A program made the translations under genes and the position numbers. Under the pieces are notes generated by a model, which was not told the origin of the DNA, did no database searches, and worked only from the letters and a program-made list of their open reading frames with translations. This document shows positions 56,146-64,000 of a stretch of 64,000 nucleotides of DNA, piece after piece. This stretch comes from Hyphomicrobium_A sp963782555 (GTDB lineage Bacteria > Pseudomonadota > Alphaproteobacteria > Rhizobiales > Hyphomicrobiaceae). Numbering within the stretch: position 1 is the stretch's first letter; the number at the start of each line of letters is the position of its first letter. The stretch covers positions 310,001-374,000 of the forward strand of contig CAWAKB010000001.1 of NCBI GenBank assembly GCA_963782555.1, read 5' to 3'.

Positions 56146-57624
56146 GTGCGTCGCGTTACTCGAATTCTACTGGTGGTGAGCCTGAGCGTTTGTGTCCCTG
56201 GTGTCACGCAAGCTCGCGAGCGGCTCGTTATGCCCTTCGGATGTGGCCTCGAGCACGGTCACATCAAGGTGTCACCCTCCGCTGAAACATCCTACGCGAT
56301 TGTCGGCAAACGTGACGTAGCGGCGGTCACGGCCTGCCAGTCGCCGCGGTCCAGCAGCTGCCGAACCATGATCGTGCACCGTTTCGTCATCTCCTGCGGC
56401 GAGGCGGGCGTCGCCTGGATGCGCGTTGCTGCGGCGATCCGACAGGCCGCCGCGGAGCCTGCCTGGATCGATCAGGGCCGCTTTAACATGGTTGTCCCTG
56501 TGCACCATGCTGCAGTCGCACGCGCGCCCTGCATGGAGCGGCCCACCTATGCGCTTGGACGGACGGAGCTCAAGCGCCGCGTCGCCTATGCGGGCCATTG
56601 CCGGACCAGGCGCAATGATTTCGACCACGTCGTGCTGCCCGCCGGTTTTGCTCCCGTGGAGGAGCTCGGCGCGCGGCTCGAGCTTGCCGCAGCTGCGGAG
56701 AAACCGTCAGAGCCCGGTCGCGAGCGTGGCTCGGCGTTCACACCCGTCGCCGCCGGCGATGGGGAGACCGTCGTTGCGCGGGGTGATCCGGACGCCATCG
56801 TCGATCCAATCCCGGGCCTCGAGCCGTATGACGCTGAGGTCGAGCCGGCGGTTGCCTCGGACAAATGGGTGACTGTTGTCCGCACCGAGCGCGGCTCCGG
56901 CGTGGCCGCGAGCGCGAGCGACGGTCCTTCGCGGTGCCCGTGGGCTTGGCTGCTGGCAGCCATGGCGCTTGCGGCAGCAGCCGGGCTGGTGTGTGCGGGT
57001 TCCACCTATGCCTGGCCCGCCCCGCTCCTCGCATTTGCACCCGGCTTGGCGCGAATGAAGTCGCAGCTGAGGGCGAACGGCCAGGGGCGCAGGTGGGATG
57101 CCCGCTTGGCACCGGAAAACTTCATGAATGCCGGGGTAGCGGTCGAAGCCCTGCTCGCGCAGACCGAGCAGGTCGTGGAACAGCTCAAGCACGGCGGCGC
57201 CCTGCGTGAGGTTTTGCAGTCCGAGCTGAAGCTCGTGCGCCAGGCCCTCAAGAGCGTCGAGGCAGCCGCAAGATGCAGGACCGAGGAAGAGGAGGGCCTA
57301 TCAGCGACGCGGTCCGCAGGCCACTATCGGGCGCTGGTGCGTGAGTTGGAGCGCATCCGCCGCATCGCCGAAAGTGCAGCCGCGAGCCTTTCGGGCGCCC
57401 GCCCGGCCGGGAGCGTGCCGCGCACCACCAGCGAGGCCTATGACATTCTGGGGGTCAATCCCGACGTGAGCGAGGGCGTCTTGAAGAAGATCGTCGACGC
57501 TCTGCGCATGAGCTGGCATCCCGATCACGCCCGCGACGACGAGGATCGGATGGTGCGCGAGGATCGTATGCGCCAGATCAACATTGCGTGGGATCTGATT
57601 AGTGGCGCGCGCGAGGTCGCGTGA
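56146..57624 (+). CDS. Membrane protein with signal peptide and C-terminal J domain
   Basis: The 492-residue protein begins with a hydrophobic signal segment (about 1-24) and has a large first part rich in cysteines, a second membrane helix (about 265-290), then a coiled coil and a C-terminal J domain from about residue 425 with the HPD motif intact (WHPDHARDD). If the first segment is cleaved or inserted as a signal, the first half is periplasmic and the J domain is cytoplasmic, placing a DnaK-stimulating domain on the inner membrane. GTG 56146 follows GAGGGGG. Unknown function. Confidence 0.75.
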   Translation: MRRVTRILLVVSLSVCVPGVTQARERLVMPFGCGLEHGHIKVSPSAETSYAIVGKRDVAAVTACQSPRSSSCRTMIVHRFVISCGEAGVAWMRVAAAIRQAAAEPAWIDQGRFNMVVPVHHAAVARAPCMERPTYALGRTELKRRVAYAGHCRTRRNDFDHVVLPAGFAPVEELGARLELAAAAEKPSEPGRERGSAFTPVAAGDGETVVARGDPDAIVDPIPGLEPYDAEVEPAVASDKWVTVVRTERGSGVAASASDGPSRCPWAWLLAAMALAAAAGLVCAGSTYAWPAPLLAFAPGLARMKSQLRANGQGRRWDARLAPENFMNAGVAVEALLAQTEQVVEQLKHGGALREVLQSELKLVRQALKSVEAAARCRTEEEEGLSATRSAGHYRALVRELERIRRIAESAAASLSGARPAGSVPRTTSEAYDILGVNPDVSEGVLKKIVDALRMSWHPDHARDDEDRMVREDRMRQINIAWDLISGAREVA

Positions 57625-57778
57625 GGGCCGTGGTGCAGCGCCGAACCTGCCCCGCTGGCGCGAAATGTTCGAATTTTCGCGATTTTGAAGGGCTTGCCGT
57701 TGCCCGGTCGGCGCGACAGGTCCATGTTTCTGCGATGAGCTCACGGGAATGCGCTGCCGACGAGAACGTCGCGAGGAC

Positions 57779-58510
57779 ATGTTGGACGTGGCGGTACGGC
57801 TTTCCCTTCTGGTTTTGCTCATGAGTTCGGCCGCCATGGCCTTTGCACAAGACGATCGCGCCGCCGAGCGGCGCCAGATGATGGACGACGTCACCGCGCT
57901 CGCGGGGCTCGTTGCGCGCGAGACCGGCCGCGCAGGCCTCAATCCGCGCGTGCTCGCCGCCATGGCGAAGGTGAAGCGCCACGAGTTCGTGCCGCCGGCG
58001 CAACGCCCCGCCGCCTATCGCAACCGCCCGCTGTCGATCGGTGCCGGCCAGACCATCTCGCAGCCCTTCATCGTGGCGCTGATGTCGGATTTGCTCGAGC
58101 TCGAGCCCGACGACAAGGTGCTGGAGATCGGTACCGGCTGCGGCTACCAGGCAGCCGTGCTCGCGGAACTTGCCCGGGACGTCTACACCATCGAGATCGT
58201 CGAGAGCTTGGGCAAGCGCGCGGCCAAGACGCTTCATCGTCTCGGCTACACCGACGTGCACACGAAGATCGGCGATGGATACAAGGGCTGGCCCGAGAAC
58301 GCACCTTACGATGCGATCATCGTCACGGCCGCACCCGATCATGTGCCGCCGGCCCTCGTCACGCAGCTCAAGCCGGGCGGCCGGCTCGTCATCCCCGTTG
58401 GCAAGTTGTTCCAGGAGCTGATGGTCATCACCAAGAACGCCGACGGCACGACGACGCGCAAGGAGGTTGTGCCGGTGCAGTTCGTGCCGCTGACGCGCGA
58501 GGAGCCGTAG
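57779..58510 (+). CDS. pcm: Exported protein-L-isoaspartate O-methyltransferase
   Basis: The 243-residue protein has the SAM motif VLEIGTGCGYQAAVLAEL and the Pcm signature GAGQTISQPFIVALM. Such enzymes repair isoaspartyl damage in aging proteins. Unlike the usual cytoplasmic form it starts with a clear signal peptide (about 1-24, ending AMAFAQ), so the mature enzyme would be periplasmic, where its SAM supply is unclear. ATG 57779 follows GCGAGGAC. It is 154 bases after the J-domain gene. Confidence 0.88.
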   Translation: MLDVAVRLSLLVLLMSSAAMAFAQDDRAAERRQMMDDVTALAGLVARETGRAGLNPRVLAAMAKVKRHEFVPPAQRPAAYRNRPLSIGAGQTISQPFIVALMSDLLELEPDDKVLEIGTGCGYQAAVLAELARDVYTIEIVESLGKRAAKTLHRLGYTDVHTKIGDGYKGWPENAPYDAIIVTAAPDHVPPALVTQLKPGGRLVIPVGKLFQELMVITKNADGTTTRKEVVPVQFVPLTREEP

Positions 58511-58530
58511 AGACCAGCGTCGCCTGCCGG

Positions 58531-60819
58531 CTATGCGGCGACGGCCGTCTCGTACATATCCTCCTCTTGCGCGTTGTGAATGCGCACGAGCGCTTCGATC
58601 GATTCGATCATGCGTTGGGCGTCGTGGATAAGGTATTTGTCGACGTCCTCCGGGCGCAGCTCCGCAGCGAGCCGAGAAAGCAGCCTGGCCAGATGCAGAA
58701 TTTCCCGATGGGCGCGGCTCATTGCTGCGAGACCATGGTCGCCGCTGAGGTGCTGGGACAGTTGCGGGTAAACGATGGTCTCATCGCCGCGTTCGTGGGT
58801 GACGACGGCCTGCTCGACAATCGCGTGGGCCTTCTCGATAAGGGTCACCGCCTCCTCCGGGCTCGCATCGTCGAGCGCGTCCGTGATCGCGCGCAATTCG
58901 TCGAGCTCGACCTCGAGCAGGCGATGCTCCTTACGTAGGGCCCGCGCCATGGTGGCAGGCAATGCGCGCTTCGCTCGGCCACGCCCTGGCCCGAGCGCAC
59001 GCAGCGCGTTGAGGATGACGGCGACGTCAATGGCCTCTTGAGTTAGAGCGCCCGCCACCGGCGTCAGCCAACCGATGGCGGCAACACCCATGGCGATGCC
59101 CGACAGCGCCATTCCCGCGACAATGCTCTGCATGGCGATAAGATAGGTTCTGCGGGCGATGACGACGGCTTCTGATACGCGATCGAGACGGTCGACCAGG
59201 ATGACCACGTCGGCAGCCTCGGAGGAGGCGCTGGCCCCGCGTGCGCCCAACGCAATGCCGACATCGGCGGCGGCAAGCGCCGGCGCGTCGTTGATGCCGT
59301 CGCCGACCATCAGCGTTGGATGCTGGCGCCGCTCGGTCGCCACCGCGTCGACCTTGTCGGAGGGGATGCGGTCGGAGAGGACGGCGTCGAGGTCGAGCGC
59401 TGCGCCGATGGTCTCGGCCGCATCCGCTCGATCGCCGGTGACCATGACGATGCGGGAAATGCCAGCCGTGCGGAGCGCGTGCACGGCGCGGGGCGTCTCT
59501 TTGCGCAGCTCGTCGGCCATCAGCAGCGCGCCGACGTTACGTTCATCGACAGAGACGAAGATGGTGAGAGCCGAACGCCATGAGGCCCGGCGCAGGGCGC
59601 GCTGAGCCCAATCTGCAGGCCTGTGCGCGCCAAGGACGAGCTGCTGGGAGCCCACGCGCACGGCGCGTCCGCCCACCATCCCCTCCAATCCCGAACCCAT
59701 GACCTCGTGCACCCGGCTTGGCATCTGCAACGCAAGCCCGCGGCCGCGCGCTGCGGCGACAACAGCGTCTGCCACGACATGCGGCGAGGCCTGCTCCAGG
59801 GAGGCCGCAAGCACCAGAATCTCGTCAGGGTTTTCCCCGGGCGCCGTCTCGACGGCGACGAGGCGGGCGCCGCCGACGGTCAGCGTGCCCGTCTTGTCGA
59901 AGAGCACCGTGTGCGTGCGTGCCAGGGCCTCGAGCGGCCCTCCGCCCTTGATCAGGATGCCGCGCCGCGCTGCCTGCGAGACGCCGGCAATGAAGGCAAC
60001 GGGGGCGGCAAGGATGAGCGGGCAGGGCGTGGCGACGACGAGCACGGCCAAACCGCGAATGGGATCTTGCGATAAGATCCAGGCGCCGCCGGCCACGAAC
60101 AGCGTGATCGGCAGCAGCAGCAGGGCGTAGCGGTCTGCAAGGCGGATGAACGGCGCCTTCGCAGTCTGCGCCGCTGTAACGAGCCGGACGATACCGGCAT
60201 ACGTGCTCTCGCCGGCGGTGGCCGTGCACGCCATCTCGAACGTCTCGCCGGCATTGAGCGTGCCGCTACGGAGCCCCTCTCCTGCACGGCGGGTCACGGG
60301 AATGGGCTCGCCGGTGAGCGCTGATTCGTCGATCACGGCAGTCGAGCCCCTGACGAGACCATCGACGGGGATGATCTCTCCGGCGCGCACGACGAGCACG
60401 TCGCCGATCCCGACCGCTTCGATGGGGACATCCGCGACCGCGTTGTCGGCGTAGCGGTGGGCAATCCGCGGCGCCCTGTCGATGAGCGACTTCAGGCTGC
60501 GCTCCGCGCGCGCAACCGCGAAGTCCTCCAGCACGGTGCCGCCGGCGTACATGATGGCCACGACGATAGCCGCGAGCTCCTGGCCGAGCAGCAAGGCTGC
60601 CGTCATGGACAGGAAGGCGATGGCGTCGACGCCCATGCGCCCGGCCGCCAAGTCGCGCACGATGGAAATGGCGAGCGCAACCACTACGGGGCCAGTGGCG
60701 GCGGCCCATATGGCTTGCGCAAGGGAGGCGTAGCCGGCCAGGACCGCCACACCGCCCGTGCCGAGACCGACCAAGGCCACGACAATGAGGAGGCGCCTTG
60801 CGAGACGTTCGTTGAACAT
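58531..60819 (-). CDS. P1B-type metal ATPase with C-terminal hemerythrin domain
   Basis: This 762-residue metal-exporting ATPase has the actuator motif TGEPIPV, phosphorylation motif DKTGT (about residue 305), metal-site motif TPCP (about 263) and GDGINDAPAL. It lacks an N-terminal metal-binding domain. From about residue 630 a four-helix hemerythrin-like domain follows, with the ligand pattern HRLLEVE, HERGDETIVYP, HREILHL and HNAQEED. TPCP and a C-terminal hemerythrin domain characterise the P1B-5 subgroup, whose rhizobial members (Nia) export Fe2+/Ni2+. It starts 3 bases after the helicase gene, so the two are co-transcribed. Confidence 0.88.
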   Translation of the reverse strand: MFNERLARRLLIVVALVGLGTGGVAVLAGYASLAQAIWAAATGPVVVALAISIVRDLAAGRMGVDAIAFLSMTAALLLGQELAAIVVAIMYAGGTVLEDFAVARAERSLKSLIDRAPRIAHRYADNAVADVPIEAVGIGDVLVVRAGEIIPVDGLVRGSTAVIDESALTGEPIPVTRRAGEGLRSGTLNAGETFEMACTATAGESTYAGIVRLVTAAQTAKAPFIRLADRYALLLLPITLFVAGGAWILSQDPIRGLAVLVVATPCPLILAAPVAFIAGVSQAARRGILIKGGGPLEALARTHTVLFDKTGTLTVGGARLVAVETAPGENPDEILVLAASLEQASPHVVADAVVAAARGRGLALQMPSRVHEVMGSGLEGMVGGRAVRVGSQQLVLGAHRPADWAQRALRRASWRSALTIFVSVDERNVGALLMADELRKETPRAVHALRTAGISRIVMVTGDRADAAETIGAALDLDAVLSDRIPSDKVDAVATERRQHPTLMVGDGINDAPALAAADVGIALGARGASASSEAADVVILVDRLDRVSEAVVIARRTYLIAMQSIVAGMALSGIAMGVAAIGWLTPVAGALTQEAIDVAVILNALRALGPGRGRAKRALPATMARALRKEHRLLEVELDELRAITDALDDASPEEAVTLIEKAHAIVEQAVVTHERGDETIVYPQLSQHLSGDHGLAAMSRAHREILHLARLLSRLAAELRPEDVDKYLIHDAQRMIESIEALVRIHNAQEEDMYETAVAA

Positions 60820-60822
60820 CCG

Positions 60823-63246
60823 CTACTCGCGGGCGACGAAGCTGTCGACTACGCGCTTACGACCCGCTTCATCGAAATCGATGGTGAGCTTGTTGCCGTC
60901 GACGTCGATCACGGTGCCCGGACCGAACTTCTGGTGCATGACCCGCTCGCCCGGTTTGAAGGCGGCCTCCTCGGTCGAGGCGGCAACGAGCTCGCCGTCG
61001 ATGGTCATCGGCCCGCGTCTGCGCCGCGCCTCGGCTGGGCTCCATTCCTTTTTGGTGTGGGCCTTGGCGCGCTGCCAGCCGGGCGTCTCGTAGGTCGCAT
61101 CGAACGGCGTCGCCGCCTCGTCGAAGCGGCTCCTCGTGAAGCCGGTGCCGAAGGTGTCGCCGAAGTTCTGATAGGCCCCGCCGAACGGCATCTTGGCCTC
61201 CAGCACGTCGACGTTGGCTGCAGGCAGCTCGTCGACGAAGCGTGACGGCAACGCCGATTGATAGAGGCCGCGGTTGCGACGGTTCTGCGCGAACGACACC
61301 TTGGCGAGCTGCTTGGCGCGCGTCAGCCCGACGTAGGCAAGCCGGCGCTCCTCCTCGAGCCCCGCCTGCCCACTCTCATCCAGACTCCTCTGATGGGGAA
61401 AGAGTCCCTCCTCCCAGCCCGGCAGGAACACCACGTCGAACTCCAGCCCTTTGGCCGCGTGCAGCGTCATCAGCGAGACGCGATCGCCGTCGCCAGCCTG
61501 GTCCACTTCCATGACTAGGCTTACGTGCTCGAGGAAGCCTTCGAGTGAGTCGAACTCGTGCATGAAGCGCACGAGCTCCTTCAAGTTCTCGAGCCGCGAC
61601 TGCGCCTGCGGGTTCTTGTCCGCCTGCCACATCGCCGTGTAGCCGGACTCATCCAGGATCAGCTCGGCGAGCTCGGTGTGCTTCATGTGCGAGATCATCG
61701 AGCGCCAGCGCTCGAAGGCGGCAATCAGGTCGGCGAGCGAGCGGCGCGCCTTGCCCGGCAGCTCCTCGGTCTCGATGATGGTCTGCGCCGCCTGATACAT
61801 CGGGATGGAGCGGGCGCGGGCAAGCTGGTGCACGCGCTTCACCGAGGTGTCGCCCAGACCGCGCTTGGGCACGTTGACGATGCGCTCGAATTTGAGGTCG
61901 TTGGCCGGGTTGGCGGTGACCTCAAGATAGGCGATGGCGTCCTTGATCTCCTGGCGCTCGTAAAAGCGCGGACCGCCGATCACGCGATAGGGCAATCCCA
62001 TGGTGATGAAGCGATCTTCAAAGGCGCGCATCTGAAAGGAGGCGCGCACCAGGATCGCGATCTCGTTGAGACGCTGTCCGCTCTTCTGCATCTCCTCGAT
62101 GTCGTCGCCGATGGAGCGCGCTTCCTCCTCGTCGTCCCACACGGCGGCGACGGTGACCTTGGTGCCCTCGTGGCCGTCGGTGAAGAGCGTCTTGCCGAGT
62201 CGGCCCTTGTTGGCGGAAATGAGCCCGGAGGCGGCAGCGAGGATGTGGCCCGTCGAGCGGTAGTTGCGTTCGAGGCGGATGACTTTCGCCCCGGGGAAGT
62301 CGGTCTCGAAGCGCAGGATGTTGTCGACCTCGGCGCCGCGCCAGCCATAGATCGACTGGTCGTCGTCACCCACACAGCAGATGTTGGGCGAGCCCTGAGC
62401 CAAGAGCTTGAGCCACAGGTATTGCACGATGTTGGTGTCCTGGTACTCGTCGACGAGGATGTAGCGGAAGCGGCGCTGGTAGTCGGCGAGCACGTCCGCG
62501 TTTTCCAAAAAGAGGCGCAGGCCTTCGAGCAGGAGGTCGCCGAAGTCGCAGGCGTTGAGCTCCTTGAGGCGACGCTGATAGGCGGCATAGAGCTGCGCGC
62601 CCTTGCCGCCGGCGAAACCGTAGGCCTCTCCTGGCGGGACCTTTTCGGGCGTGAGCCCGCGGTTCTTCCAGCGGTCGATCAAGGCGGCGAGCTGGCGCGC
62701 GGGCCAGCGGTCCTTGTCGAGCCCCTCCGCTTCGATCACCTGCTTCATCAGGCGGATCTGGTCGTCGGTGTCGAGAATGGTGAAGCCCGACTTCAGGCCG
62801 ACCAGCTCGGCGTGCCGGCGCAGGATCTTGACGCCGATCGAATGGAACGTGCCGAGCCACGGCATGCCCTCGACGATGCCACCGACGAGGTCGGTGATGC
62901 GCTCCTTCATCTCGCGCGCGGCCTTGTTGGTGAAGGTCACGGCGAGCACCTGGCCTGGAAAGGCGTTCCGGCTGGCCAGGATATGGGCGATGCGCGTGGT
63001 CAGGACCCGCGTCTTGCCCGTTCCGGCACCGGCCAGCACCAGGACCGGGCCATTGAGCGCCTCGACTGCCTCGCGCTGCTCGGGGTTGAGGCCGGCAAGG
63101 TAGGGGGGCGTGCTCGCGCCCTGCAGCGCGCGCGCCGAGAGGGAGCGCTCCGCCGGCTCGCGGGACGCTTCAGGTAGATCGAACGGCGGATCGTCCGCGG
63201 CGTCAGGGACGTCCATGTTCGCCAAATGTTTTCGATCTTGCGCCAT
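60823..63246 (-). CDS. uvrD: UvrD/PcrA-type DNA helicase
   Basis: The 807-residue superfamily 1A helicase has Walker A GAGTGKT, Walker B DEYQDTN, motif III GDDDQSIYGWRGA and later motifs including TLHAAKGLEFDVVF. Acts in nucleotide excision and replication repair. The start ATG 63246 is chosen over a TTG at 63255. Followed immediately by the P1B ATPase gene. Confidence 0.93.
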   Translation of the reverse strand: MAQDRKHLANMDVPDAADDPPFDLPEASREPAERSLSARALQGASTPPYLAGLNPEQREAVEALNGPVLVLAGAGTGKTRVLTTRIAHILASRNAFPGQVLAVTFTNKAAREMKERITDLVGGIVEGMPWLGTFHSIGVKILRRHAELVGLKSGFTILDTDDQIRLMKQVIEAEGLDKDRWPARQLAALIDRWKNRGLTPEKVPPGEAYGFAGGKGAQLYAAYQRRLKELNACDFGDLLLEGLRLFLENADVLADYQRRFRYILVDEYQDTNIVQYLWLKLLAQGSPNICCVGDDDQSIYGWRGAEVDNILRFETDFPGAKVIRLERNYRSTGHILAAASGLISANKGRLGKTLFTDGHEGTKVTVAAVWDDEEEARSIGDDIEEMQKSGQRLNEIAILVRASFQMRAFEDRFITMGLPYRVIGGPRFYERQEIKDAIAYLEVTANPANDLKFERIVNVPKRGLGDTSVKRVHQLARARSIPMYQAAQTIIETEELPGKARRSLADLIAAFERWRSMISHMKHTELAELILDESGYTAMWQADKNPQAQSRLENLKELVRFMHEFDSLEGFLEHVSLVMEVDQAGDGDRVSLMTLHAAKGLEFDVVFLPGWEEGLFPHQRSLDESGQAGLEEERRLAYVGLTRAKQLAKVSFAQNRRNRGLYQSALPSRFVDELPAANVDVLEAKMPFGGAYQNFGDTFGTGFTRSRFDEAATPFDATYETPGWQRAKAHTKKEWSPAEARRRRGPMTIDGELVAASTEEAAFKPGERVMHQKFGPGTVIDVDGNKLTIDFDEAGRKRVVDSFVARE

Positions 63247-63607
63247 ACTTCGCAACTATAGCACCCGCCTCTTCTGGGCAACGGGCGGGCAAATCTCGCC
63301 CACACCAGATATGGGAATTGTGGCCGCAGCATCGCCTTCCGGGGCCTCGGGCAGCGGTGGCGCGTGCGGCGTTTTTGGCCTTCGGCGCATGCCAAGGGGC
63401 AAGGATGGCGGCCCAGACACAATGCTGCGAATAAGCTAGACTATATTAGTAGACGCGGGTGGCGGACGCTAAGGACTCCGGTCCGAGCGCCATCAGAACG
63501 ACAATCGAGAGGGGCATGCCGAGCCCGGGCACCGCCACGGTTCCTGCTCCGGCATCTTGGAATCAGAGACAAAGGGCCGGACAAGGTTTCGGCTCACGAA
63601 GAGGTCA
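63247..63607. other. Divergent intergenic region, no gene seen
   Basis: These 361 bases lie between the divergent uvrD and AsmA-like genes and should carry both promoters. Frames within it are short and poor. A TATATTA stretch near 63443 could be part of a promoter for the AsmA-like gene. Confidence 0.4.
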
Positions 63608-64000
63608 ATGAGCAACGGGCTTCTTTACATCGCCGGCCTCGTCGCGCTCGTGCTCGCGGCGCTGTTCGCGGTGCCATACTTTATCGACTGGAACGGATAC
63701 CGCGGCGTCTTCGAGGAGGAGGCGACCCGTATCCTGGGGCGCGAGGTGCGCGTCGGCGGCAACGTCAACGTGCGCTTCCTGCCGGCTCCCTTCGTGCGAT
63801 TCGACAAGGTCAGGATCGCCGATACCTCGACCACTACCGGTGAGCCCTTTTTCCGCACCGACAGCTTCACGATGCGGCTCTCCGTGCCGCCGCTGCTCAA
63901 AGGCATCATCGAGGCCAACGAGATCGAGCTGAAAAAGCCCGTTTTGAGCCTGGCCGTCGATTCGGAGGGCGGCGGCAACTGGCGCTCTCTCAGCATCGCC
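63608..64000 (+). CDS. AsmA-family protein, partial (runs off the window)
   Basis: The first 131 codons are present and open to the window end. The product starts MSNGLLYIAGLVALVL, a single N-terminal membrane helix, followed by YFIDWNGYRGVFEEEATRIL and VRVGGNVNVRFLPAP, typical of AsmA-like proteins involved in outer-membrane lipid homeostasis. Family is clear, function of this member is not. ATG 63608 has GAGGTCA upstream. Confidence 0.8.
   Translation, partial: MSNGLLYIAGLVALVLAALFAVPYFIDWNGYRGVFEEEATRILGREVRVGGNVNVRFLPAPFVRFDKVRIADTSTTTGEPFFRTDSFTMRLSVPPLLKGIIEANEIELKKPVLSLAVDSEGGGNWRSLSIA

Noticed and set aside
61558..63177. Long open frame opposite uvrD (539 codons)
   Set aside because: Same cause: an antisense shadow of a well conserved helicase gene.

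Overview
The window is about 64 kb of GC-rich alphaproteobacterial chromosome, most likely Hyphomicrobiales (Rhizobiales). The main evidence is a long division and cell-wall (dcw) cluster in the alphaproteobacterial order, continuing into lpxC, bamD and ligA, together with a GTP-dependent PEP carboxykinase, a type A RNase P RNA, a Tad-type pilus-like von Willebrand protein, and FNR/FixK-type boxes. I did not place it to genus. No tRNA, rRNA, CRISPR array or recognisable integrase or transposase gene was found.

Layout. (1) 1-6.8 kb: pckG with a strong terminator; a second truncated copy of the pckG 3' end and terminator flanks a small exported twin-CX3C protein gene that has an FNR/FixK box. 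Then follow two membrane protein genes (one a DCC/lipase-maturation-factor fusion) and two small conserved genes. (2) 6.8-7.2 kb: rnpB. (3) 7.2-22.3 kb: an accessory segment holding a damaged SDR, MFS and COG4705-like membrane proteins, several small exported proteins, a 3-methyladenine DNA glycosylase, a MOSC-reductase-ferredoxin fusion, a TadG-like protein and a large double-hydrolase membrane protein. Two partial copies of rnpB, at 9011-9060 (40/50 identical) and 22262-22319 (55/58 identical), lie in the same orientation as the intact gene and look like boundary scars. (4) 22.5-26 kb: small conserved genes, a DHFR-like gene and an alpha/beta hydrolase. (5) 26.3-50.2 kb: mraZ-rsmH-ftsL-ftsI-murE-murF-mraY-murD-ftsW-murG-murC-murB-ddl-ftsQ-ftsA-ftsZ, then lpxC, bamD and ligA. 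(6) 50.3-64 kb: sulfotransferase, pepP, prmA and a DUF3754 protein, an exported J-domain protein, an exported Pcm, a P1B ATPase with a C-terminal hemerythrin domain directly behind a UvrD/PcrA helicase, and the start of an AsmA-like gene.

The dcw genes are tightly packed, with several ATGA/GTGA overlaps, and together make lipid II and assemble the septum. The exception is the murG-murC gap, which holds two palindromic MITE-like repeats, the first of which supplies the murG stop codon. Five genes carry single-base frameshifts: the SDR, the MOSC fusion, murD, murG and murB. Three of these are essential genes and most of the indels sit in or next to short homopolymers, so consensus errors are a better explanation than mutation. 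The SDR is a separate case because its catalytic Tyr and Lys codons are also changed. Three FNR/FixK-like boxes upstream of tiny exported or membrane proteins suggest a small low-oxygen regulon of uncharacterised products.
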